From Antitrichia curtipendula (lineage: Eukaryota; Streptophyta; Bryopsida; Hypnales; Leucodontaceae): a stretch of DNA of 64,000 bases. Below are positions 54,199 to 64,000 of the stretch, piece after piece; the stretch's first letter is position 1, and the number at the start of each line of letters is the position of its first letter. Location of the stretch: assembly GCA_951230915.1 (NCBI GenBank), contig OX579641.1:18702254-18766253 (forward strand), in the 5' to 3' direction. Both the position numbers and the translations under genes were made by a program. The notes below the pieces were generated by a model. That model was not told the DNA's origin. It made no database searches and saw nothing but the letters and a program-made list of their open reading frames with translations.

Positions 54199-54358
54199 TT
54201 ACACTAGAAGAAACCTGTGTTTTTTTGGACGTCCACTTTTTTGGACATCAAACATAACATTAAGATGCTAGTTTTGACATCAAAACTAGCATCTTAATGT
54301 TATGTTTGATGTCCAAAAAAGTGGACGTCCAAAAAAACACAGGTTTCTTCTAGTGTTA
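54199..54358. mobile_element. CACTA-type foldback MITE 3 (154 bp, perfect hairpin, TSD TTA)
   Basis: It runs from CACTAGAAGAAACC at 54202 to GGTTTCTTCTAGTG ending at 54355, with TTA duplicated outside. The arms are 76 bp each and, read base by base, exactly complementary, with only CA between them. It contains the GGACGTCC and TTTGGACATC blocks. A transcript through it would form a long perfect hairpin. Confidence 0.92.
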
Positions 54359-57300
54359 GTAAGACTCCAAACCATTTACTAAAAGCTTGTTACTTTAGAA
54401 CTATGAAGCGTTGTTTGTAAAATATCCAAAGTCATTCAAAGTGAACAATTTCAAGTCATATTGGTGACACTTCAATGGATACCTATTTGAAAAATAAATA
54501 AAAAGGCGGACAATGAAGGATATAACTACCTTAGTCACTCACAAATGATACAATTTATGGACTAAGAGGTGCATTCTTCATTTCTATAATAATCTTAAAA
54601 GTCATCCATCAACCATTTCTAGCTTATGGCATTACAAAGTTAATCTCAAAGGAAAAGTAGGAACTTATTAGTTATCATCAAATGATTGAATTAAAAAAAT
54701 TGTATTCACATTTGGACTCAAAAATTCAAAAGCAAACATAGCAAGGAGATAAACACAAAATTGACTATATACAAAATAGTGGTTGAACTTTAGATTTAAT
54801 TGATGAGATGAAAATTGTAGATTTGAGTCCTATCCTTGCAATAAATGCTAATGTGCAATTTAGAGCTCAAGCATCACTCCCAAGTAGACTAACAAGGATT
54901 GTGTTATAGAGACTATTTTACAACTATGCAAATCTAACTATTACAACCTTCCAATAGGTTGTCCTACACTATAAACTAAAATGTTTAATTTAAAAATATT
55001 TAGAAAATGGTAAGGGCTAACCTAATGGTTGTAGGTTTAGTTGAATATTAAGTAATCATATCTTATTTATAAATATACATTGAAAAAATGGACATCACAA
55101 CATATTTGGCAAGGCAAAGGACAAAATACTATGAAGGTGGAATGCACAAAAAATGTAAAAAATGTGATGAAATTCAAGAATTCATAACTAATTCAAAAAA
55201 AGTCCCCCAATTATAAATTTTATGGGTTTGATGTGGCTTCTATTTACCCTTACGTCATTGCTAGTCTAAATATTACTAAAAGATTCTTCATTCAAGATGG
55301 TCTTCATGTCAACATTATTATTATTATTATTATTATTATGGTCTTTCAAGAAAATTGACCAAAAAAAATTTTAACATAAGGAAATCCGCCTAGGTTGAAA
55401 ATTTGTCTACAATACTTCATAGATACCACACCTTACGCTTATATTTATACGGTGAAAAAACTCGGTAGACTTGCCTACCTTCAAATTTTGATGTATTCAT
55501 TAAACTCTTTAAATTTCTTTTAAGTCAATTTCATTTATAATATTTTGGATCAATGTTTTATGTTACATTTTTTTATTCCCTTCTTTCCAAGTTTCACTGA
55601 ATATGAAAGCCACAACATACTTTTTTGGTAAACTTTTGTCAATAAGGCATGGTCTACATCTTGTTAGAAGTAAATATGTTAGTCTTTTCAAATTAAAAAG
55701 TGGCTTAGCGCGAACATATATAGAACAAAATTGGTAGTGAATGTTTTTTGATCAAATAGGTAAATGTCAATAGGGTTGTCAAGTCTAAGCACCAGTGTTG
55801 GTGAACCAAAACATGTTATTGACAAGGATAGCTTAACACACTATGAAATCCTAAAATCAAGACATGTTATTGTCAATGAGCAATGCAATTAGTTTTTTTG
55901 AAAAAATGATCGAAAGATGCAATTGTTTTAGCGTCCTTCTATACAAGACAAGAAGAAGAAATCATTGTTATGCACAAATAGGGAAGTTAGCCTTTAAAAA
56001 ATAATTTGGCTATAGAGTAACAAAATATAATTTTGATATATTTATACAAAGTCAATTTGGGTGTATTTATTTCAAAATTTTGACTACAGTTGTGAATATA
56101 ATATTTCTAAAGTCAAAGTCTATTGACTTTGTCCAGCAAGGCCAAATTAAAAATTTGTTCTTCCATCTTCTAATATTACGGTCTATGAGGACACCCCATT
56201 TTACGTCCCTACAATAGTCTAGTATAAATTTTAATGTTTGAGTTTCTAATTATTATTATTTGGTGCAATAGACAAGAAAATAACAATTTTTGACAATTTT
56301 TGACTACGACGTTTTCTAATTAATCTTGTAGGCGTTAAAGTAATGCATTGGAACTTCATACTTCATGTTTCCACCTCTAATACCATAATTATCATTTGGT
56401 TCATTCACTCTAATTATTTTGATATCTGTGTATTGTAAATTAGTTTGTGAAGCAAGATGGAGACCTAAAGACATTTAAAAACTGAACCATAGCTTGTAGA
56501 AAACTCAACCACTCTTTCCATGGGATGTAGTTGAAGAAACAAGAGGACTAAATGTGACAACATTGGTAGAGGTTTGTGTCATTATTGGGAGAGTACTATT
56601 TCCAATAGCCCATATAGACATTGATTATATAATGCTTCACAAAATATTTTTCTTCTACAAATAGTTCATTGGATTAGCAATGATGAAAATTCTTGCACTT
56701 TAAAAGATTTGTGATTGATTGACAGACAAAACATCATGTTGCATGGATGGGACTAACAAATAATTTATTTTACAAAAGAAAAATCCTTTAGTTTTGATTT
56801 AATGATCTATTTCACCATTCAATTATTTGTATGCAAAGTGGGCTTTGACAATTTTATTTATTATATATTGTAGAGAATGGAAAGGTGGGTGCTTTGATGG
56901 GTTGACCAACCCATGGACATTCCTACCCTTCATTACCCACCTACACTTTCCAAAAAAAATTAAAAAAAAAAATTATTAAATGTAAAAGATGCAAAAAATA
57001 GGAAAAAGAAAGGTGAAGCTCTAGACTAGTTCTTTACTTGATTGAAACAACTCCAGTGCACTCCATCCACATTGCTTTTGGAGAATATGTGGTCTTTAAA
57101 AAGTAAAAGAATTAGACTAATAGTAGGTGGATTTGTCTAAAGTATTGTTACAAGTTTTTCAAGGAAGGATGAATTTTTTTCCTATTCTTGTCATGGATGT
57201 AAAAAATTGCTCCTAAATTGGACTTTCAATTTGTATTTCATAACCTCCAACACCTAGTTTGGATGACCTAGGGTTCCAAATATAAAATCAAAATTTTCAA

Positions 57301-57914
57301 CTTTTATCATCCATAGTGAATAACTAGTTTTTGCATTTCTCCATGGTGAAAATTTGGAGCTTTGCTTTAATTTTCTATCCTCCCAAACAAAGCTCCTACT
57401 ACTAGTATAGTGAAGTCCTAGCAAGTGATGTGGATCTAAACTTCAAATAGATCACAATTTCCTCTCATGGAGTACAAATGGTTTAATCCCTAAGAGTCAC
57501 TAGCATTTTAGAGGTTCAAAACATCATTGCTTTTGAAATGTTATAGGTCTTAATTTCACTAATGTGTAGAAATCTCAACCATATAATCTTGTAGTGTACG
57601 TATTGTAGATGATGTGCATCAAATTTGGAGTCATTTGGCCTCATAGATTGCAAAATTATAATGTTTTAGTGTTGAAAAAGGATGCTGAAATTTTCATAGC
57701 AATACATTAGAGGTGAAATTCAATTTCTAAACCTTTTGAAATGAAAAAACTTTAAATTATAAAGTGCTTCAAAACCAACATATGGACACACCGGTGGAAA
57801 AAAAATCATTCAAATGACTCAATGTGTTTACAAAATGGCTTTCAAATGTAAAAAAAAAGCAAAAATAAATTGCAAGAAAATCATCTAAGGCTGAACCTCC
57901 TTCTACCAAAATGC
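54359..57914. other. AT-rich gene-free DNA
   Basis: A fragment of repeat R (AATTCATAACTAATTC) is at about 55160-55250, and (TTA)n lies at about 55313-55340. No gene is recognised in 3.5 kb. Confidence 0.45.
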
Positions 57915-58400
57915 TTCTCACTCACTCGTAACTTTTGGAATTCATATGAAACTTCAACCACACAAACTAGACTAATATGCGCAACTTTTTCAAATTTTCT
58001 TATTGAAAATAGACACCATATGAAGAAGAAACAAGCTGATAAAGTTCACTATAATCCAAAAATGTCCAGATTTCAAACTTCCAATTGCTCCCAAACATTC
58101 AAAACACCTTGGATTGAAACGAAAATTTTACCACAATAACTAGACTTTAAGGAAATCTTACTCAACATATTCTATTGAAAACAAACATTGGATGAAGGAG
58201 ATACAAGCCCTCACAGTTGTAGCCATCAATATGCAAGTTCACTTGGTGAACTTAAATTGAACTTGTGAAATTTGAACGGCTCCCAAAAAATCAATACATG
58301 TTGGATTGATGTGAAAACTTTACCACATAAACTAGAAGAGACTGTGAATTTTCCAACAAGTTTTTATTAAATTTGGTCACTGGATGCAAAAGCTGAAATA
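57915..58400. repeat. Degenerate tandem repeat, about 3 units of 165-195 bp
   Basis: Related units begin near 57915, 58086 and 58280. Each has a GCTCCCAAA-like start, a TTGGATTGA-----GAAAA-TTTACCACA block, an AACTAGA block and a final CA(T/C)-GGATG-A-AAGC-type end. They diverge strongly from each other. Confidence 0.5.
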
Positions 58401-59966
58401 CTTTAAATTGGACTTTCAGACCATGTAGGGACACTTTTGGTCACCTGGGACACTTAGGAGTTAAGTGCATTCAACTCCTATGACATTCAAAAATAATAGG
58501 GAATATACAATCATGTAAAATTTTCTTGACATGTAATTCAAAATTTGCTACAGTAGTCAGTGGAAAGTCACCTATAAATAATTTCATTAAATCTTCATAA
58601 GTGGAGACCATATGCGAGTTAATCTTTAACCCCCAAATGATCGAGGCACCAAATTTTGGTGTTGACAATACTTTGAAGTTAAATAAAACTTTATCAAGTT
58701 TCTATTTTTAATAGATTATATTTTTGAATTTTTTTTGGAAGTCTAGTATCAAAAATCAGATTTTGAAAATGATTGGTTATGATTTTTCTATTCAAGATTT
58801 TGTGCAAGGGTTTCCATTGCAATCTTGACTTTCCGTAGTGTTGAGAGCTCTTAGAAATGGGCCTCAAATACACTAGATCTTGGAGAAAAAATCACATTAG
58901 AAATTCATTTAAAAAATTGTAGAGAAGATTTTGAGAAGCCATAAATTAATTGGGGTTATGCTTGTTAGGCCTTTTATCTTCATATTTTCTTGGTGAACAA
59001 ATTTTTAGATTTGACATAAGAAAAGTGGACAAACTTTAAATCACTTTTGCAATTTTAACAACCTCAGGATCAAGCATTATAATCTTTCAATCCGTAAGTG
59101 ATATTGTTGTCTTTTTTTTACCTATGTGGTTTCTAACATGTCTAGTTGGAATTTTTATGGTTACAATTGAGTTGAAGTCCATATTGTGGATGTTAAATAG
59201 ATTGTTTTATAACAATGTTTTATCTAATTCTTTTTTCATTTTCTAATGCATTAGCACCTAAAAATTTCTCTGAATTTTAGCATATTTGTGCTTATATTTT
59301 TATACATATATATATTATTTATCTCAATTCATCAAATTCATCATAGAGAAAGTTTATAAAAAAAAAGTTAAGCATAGGCTTGGATCATTGAGAAGTATTG
59401 TCATTAAAAAGGTCCCAAAACCTCTCTATTCATCATCCATAATTAGGAAGTTGGGGTGCTAAGGAGATAAAAGTTATGCTTGAATGGTTAGTTTCATTAA
59501 AAAGGTGGTATTATTGCACCATTTTGACGGTGTGACATTTTGACCATCTAAGACTCATATAGAGTTTAGAACAGGCGTTTTGAAACATCTAGGACATGTA
59601 TAGGTTTTAGGACGGCCGGTCTAAACTGTAAAACCTTTTATTTCTACTTCTTCATTATTTTACTTTATTTCTATCTTTAATTCTTATTTTCTTATTTTTA
59701 TTCCTATTTTTATTTCTAGGGGAGTTTCTATTTCTAAAGGAACACTTCTCATCTTTAATACACTATGACTACGAGATTATGGCATGACTTTATTTTACAT
59801 TAATATTTTAATTTTATATATTGTTCAATTTTAAAATTTATACACAGAAAAATCTTTCACTACTAAACATTGTTCTTTCTAACATATTTATGGAAAAAAA
59901 TTTAATCATTAGAATGTATTAACTATAACATATACACATGGAAGTTTTTTATTACAAAAAGACAGT
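58401..59966. other. AT-rich gene-free DNA
   Basis: No motif, gene or clear repeat is seen. Confidence 0.4.
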
Positions 59967-60060
59967 TGCTAACATGTGAACCTATAATCTTGAGCCCATG
60001 AGCCCAGGGTTGCTATTTTGTGAGTCTCCAAGTGTGAGCCTGTGAGCCCTTGAGCATAAA
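59967..60060. repeat. Repeat family 'U', fragment
   Basis: It begins GCTAACATGTGAACCTATAA and holds repeated GAGCCCATGAGCCC / GTGAGCCTGTGAGCCC text, matching the terminal region of family U. Confidence 0.45.
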
Positions 60061-60294
60061 TTTTTTTAGAGATTCCATTTTAAAAATTTGATCAAAATTT
60101 ATTATTTTTGGTAAATTTTAGTATCTACTACCATGAACCTATTACTGTGAACCTATTATTGTGGTTCCTTCAACAACCTTAAAGTGCTATTTATTGGACC
60201 TTGCTAGATTTTTAGGAAAAAAAATTGGTTATTAATTAGCATTCATTTGAAATTGACTGAGGTTGTTTCATTGAAATTTTAATTTTTATAATCA

Positions 60295-60550
60295 CTCCCC
60301 TCTTAGAATTAGACTCCTCTCGGTGCCAAGAAGGACCCCCTAGGCGCGAGGAGAATAAAAAATTTATTTAAAAACAAAAAAAATTTAAACTTTAAAAAAA
60401 AAAAAATCCCCTGCAAGTAGGGGCTCTCCTTGGCACCGAGGGGAGCCTTCTAGCCGCAAGGGAAATAAAAATTTAATTTAAAAAATAAAATAAAATATAA
60501 AAAATAAAAATTCCAGAGGTAGGGGCTCCCTTGGCGCCGAGGGGAGCCCA
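60295..60550. repeat. GC-rich hairpin units in A-rich DNA, about 3 copies
   Basis: The motif GGGGCTCTCCTTGGCACCGA and its relatives occur at about 60320, 60418 and 60518, roughly 100 bp apart. The last, GGGGCTCCCTTGGCGCCGAG (then GGGAGCCC), is a near-perfect palindrome. The spacers are almost pure A/T. Confidence 0.6.
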
Positions 60551-60614
60551 ATTAAAAGAGGGAAGTGAATGCTCAATCTTCTTATTGGTGCTGAAAAGTC
60601 ACACAAGTGAACAA

Positions 60615-61140
60615 TGATCAACTAATCAACAATTTGGTGTAACTAAGCTCAATCCTTATAGAAATGATCCCTATCAACCAAATATTTTCTTCCAAAATCT
60701 TAACAAGTCCAATTATTAGATCATCAAGACAGAAGTATAGGTACCTTCCATCGGCCCCAAGAGGATCCACACTACTACAAGATAGTGATCAATAAAAATG
60801 AAATTTGGTACACCTAAGCTATTTCTACATATAATGAGTTTCTATTAACAAATTTTTGTTTCTAAAATCTAAACAAGTCTACAGACTTACAAATCAAGAC
60901 AGAAGTATTGATACCCTCCCATTGACTTCGGAAAGATCCATGATGCTACAAAACAATGATCAACCAAAATAAAATTCAATGCGACAAAGAGCATTAGATA
61001 TAAAAATGATTCTTATTACAAGCTTTTTTCCTAAAATCCAAACAAGACCAACAATAATCATGCATCAAGAGAAAATTATTAATACCCTCCCATCAACCAT
61101 TCAACTTGAGGGGATCCACGTTGCTATGGGATAGTAATCA
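60615..61140. repeat. Tandem repeat, about 171-bp unit, 3 copies
   Basis: Unit starts TGATCAACTAATC, TGATCAATAAAAATG, TGATCAACCAAAAT and TAATCAATC lie at about 60615, 60786, 60957 and 61134. Each unit contains a CTAAAATC-AAACAAG-C block, ATCAAGA-AGAAGTAT and a GGATCCA-----GCTAC block. Confidence 0.65.
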
Positions 61141-61640
61141 ATCATTATTCTATATGAACTTATTTCCATCTCCATTCATCTTTCACATCAATTGAGTTCA
61201 TCATTTTCATAATGTTTACTTCTAATATTTTAAACAACAATGAAAATTCTAATTTTCATCTGAATTCTACAAAATCACGATAATAGGTTCACGGTAATAG
61301 GTCTATAATAGATATGAAAATTTACTAAATATAGAAATTTTTGATCAAAAATTTTAGATGAAATTTATTTGTAGAAATATTCTTAAGTTTTCTAGTACTT
61401 CTTTAAATTTTTGAGCTCACCGCTTGCAGAATCCCTACTCACCGCTCATGGGTTCATGCTCGCAGGCTCACAAACTAGCACCGCTGCCCATGAACCTAAG
61501 CACCTATGTTACAAGTACATGTCATGGTTATTAGGTCCTTATGTTGTAGGTGCATGTATTATAAGCACCTTCAACAGTTGTAGGGCAGTACCCACTTATA
61601 CCTAGGTCCAAGGCTTGTGGGCTCACATTTCTAGGCATCG
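61141..61640. repeat. AT-rich spacer and repeat family 'U' fragments
   Basis: From about 61430, CTCACAAACTAGCACC and then CCTAAGCACCTATGTTACAA with GTGGGCTCACATTTCTAGGC near the end resemble two U termini. The preceding 280 bp are AT-rich without features. Confidence 0.4.
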
Positions 61641-64000
61641 TTGATTACAAAAACAAAATTGTTCTACATACATGAAACCGTCTCAATTCCAAGATTATTT
61701 ATTTTAAATTGTGTATGGAAAGTTAGAGCTTTTTTTCTTTTAATCAAAAGAATGATTTGTTCCTTACAGTATGCATCGTGTAATCATTTTAAACACATGA
61801 ATAAACTTAGCCACCTTTTTTTAAATAAATACTATAACACCAATGTCTGCCACACAAGTTCAAGCTACACTCCTTCTCTGTACGGGTTTCAAGCTTCTCC
61901 TGTAGCGAGGTTTTTTTCAATTTTGGTTTGCTTGCAGGGGCCGTGGTCGGTCGTCTGCGTAAGCTTACTGGTTCAATAGACTGGGGGCATTCATTCATGG
62001 ATAGCCTCGCCCTATCTCAGTGCAAACCCAACAACACGTCAACACATGTTGTCATACAATTGAGTGTCCACGAAGAGTGTGAGTCCAACTTTTTATTTAT
62101 TTGGATGATGCTGGGTTTGGGAATATGAGCTTGACTCCTCCTTTGACCTAAAACTTGGAGACGGCGCCCCGGGCGTTAGATGGATGGATGGATGGATGTA
62201 AGTTAGTTTTTAAGGAAATTGCCTTGTGAGGACACTTACTGACTGTACTTACTCCCCGTGTAGGTGATGGCCATCACTCTACTGTATCAATGACAAGCAG
62301 CTCCATGCACATTTTTTCAGTTTGGGAAGCTTCTTTCACCCGGTCAAAATTTTAGCCCTCGAAGGACGGGGAGGTGGAAGGACGGGGAGGTGGAAGGACG
62401 GGGAGGTGGAAAAGGAGTGGTAAATGGATGACTTCATTGTTCACTATAGAAAAGAAAAGAAAAATTCATCTATGGGTTCTGTGAACGGAGCATTTGGATG
62501 ACTACCTTGGTCAGAGGAGGTTAAATCCTTTTGAAGGGTTAGTAGGCAAAATTTGACTATTCTCCAAACCTTGCAAAAAAAATTCATCAATGCTTTGTTT
62601 CAAGTGGAGGGAGGGGGGGAGGATATTGACACATTTTAAATAGGGGGAGATGTAAATAACATTGTTTTCTAATGAGGTAGGGTTTTTTTTGCGTGGTTGA
62701 AAAGGCGACCCCTACAGTGAACAAAATTATCTTCTATGGCTCCTCAATTAGTCCCAATCGTTGAATTAACTGATGAATCCCTCCCATGTATCTAGGTAGG
62801 CATAATACCTTCCTAACATGGCCAGAGGATCATTGCATGGTTATACAATGTTATGTATATATGATGAGTCATGAACACACGCGCAAAGAAGGGGCTCTTT
62901 CTTTCCCATTAATTGTGTTTTTTTTCATTTGTAAAATTCTTGAATTCAAGTTTTCAAATGAAATGTGGGCCGTTGTACTTAGAGTTGTTCCATGAATAGT
63001 GATATTGTAGATGGACTTTCAATCTTCTTAATAAGAATCACTAAGGTAATTGCACATAACACAACCATTTTTTTTCAAGCCAACAATTTTGAACACAATT
63101 CAAGAAAAAACAAACGCATGTACAAGTGTTAACACAAGTGTTAGAAATTAAAAGCACAAGTGAATTCAATTGGTTTGAGAAATTTTAGAAAATACATGAA
63201 TTACTTTCATTAGTTGTTCATATAACTTTTCAACTTTCATTGGTTCCTTTTGAAAACTAGTGATGAGTTTTAGCAAATGGTGTCATATTTGGATCAGCAA
63301 GTGGCAAATTGTGTAAAACTCTCTTCAAGCTCATGACAATGGTTGGTGTTGCAAAAAAGTGAGGATACATTAGTACAGAATGAATTGTTTGAGCACCAAA
63401 TAATAGTGTCAAGCTTGATGTCAAGGCATATATGGGCATTTATAGGCCTAATACTATTCTTTATTGCTTAAACAATTCATAATCTACTACTTAATGTTAT
63501 ACATGCTTTGCAAGTTACAACCAATCCACAGAGCCTAATTCGGTGCACTAATTTATCCTATTAATGTGTGCAATACAAAATTTATCAAAAGCATACTATA
63601 TAGAATTTGTATACATTAAAATATTATACAAATTTTCACTAAAATCCTTGTTTATGAATCTTTTTTTAAATCTTATTTTATTAAATGGTATAAATCAACG
63701 TAGTAGTTTAGGATTTGATTCTTTCTTTGGTGTAGGGTTTAAGGCTATAATATCCCTCAACTATTGTAAAAGAGTAGTGAAATATAAAGTCACGTGAATG
63801 TTGTGATGATTTCAAGAACTACCAAGGTACCTTTAAACACCAAATTTCAAAACAACTTTTTGAATATTATAAATAGAGGATTTGATCTATTTATAAGAAA
63901 CCTTTAATATAAATCACAAGAAGGATTCTCTTTGTGTTGTTATTTTTAATTTTATTTGAGATCTTATTTTGATTGTAGATTGTGGTATAGATCAAGTGTA
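61641..64000. other. Gene-free right end of the window
   Basis: No gene is recognised. It contains (GATG)n near 62178-62198. It also has a 16-bp minisatellite, GAAGGACGGGGAGGTG, in three exact copies at 62361-62408. AT-rich sequence continues to the window end. Confidence 0.45.

Overview
The window looks like a nuclear segment of a land plant genome. The evidence is the first exon of a CIPK-type kinase, a plant intracellular Ras-group LRR gene, a 20-exon RecQ helicase with GT-AG introns, and plant-type telomere units (CCCTAAA)n. Gene exons are fairly GC-rich and sit in very AT-rich DNA made largely of transposable elements. I cannot place the species. A non-seed or otherwise repeat-rich lineage is possible, but that is only an impression.

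Four genes are supported with exon structures, all on the minus strand. (1) Positions 7-165 hold the first coding exon of a CIPK8/CIPK24-like kinase; the rest lies left of the window. (2) Positions 5057-7400 hold a 4-exon PIRL of 442 aa. (3) Positions 36351-37164 hold a 2-exon, 54-aa single-pass membrane protein. (4) Positions 38300-45352 hold a 20-exon RecQ helicase of 928 aa with DEAH, zinc, HRDC-like and terminal winged-helix-like regions. A plus-strand unit at about 46.0-48.2 kb faces away from the RecQ gene across a telo-box-containing intergenic region. I do not recognise it and it may be decayed.

The rest is a layered record of transposition. At 0.76-2.5 kb, 9.9-13.1 kb, 29.7-31.4 kb and 49.5-50.1 kb there are eight copies of a non-coding family flanked by TTAA, with ends of the type CCCCTAAAG. 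Sister repeats still carry single unfilled TTAA sites, so the integration rule can be read directly. A second family with TIRs of type AGGTRGGTAC, flanked by TA, often hosts or abuts the first. Positions 14.2-21.9 kb are a decayed LINE split by a 1,999-bp solo LTR (TSD TGACC), a CACTA-type foldback MITE and a 725-bp TIR element. Positions 22,810-28,563 are a complete-ended PIF/Harbinger element (TSD TAA) with a MYB/SANT-like ORF and a DDE transposase, both broken. It is inserted in an older repeat. Three foldback CACTA MITEs with exact 3-bp TSDs lie at 3.3, 18.1 and 54.2 kb, and the last is a perfect 76-bp-arm hairpin. The right end (53-64 kb) is AT-rich and apparently gene-free, with tandem arrays of about 170 bp, GC-rich hairpins and short minisatellites.

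The most interesting signal is the TTAA-targeting, piggyBac-like non-autonomous family with its internal controls (empty sites and two near-identical 935-bp copies). No system beyond transposons and ordinary plant genes was found. All statements come from reading the sequence and from recalled family knowledge; no search was run.
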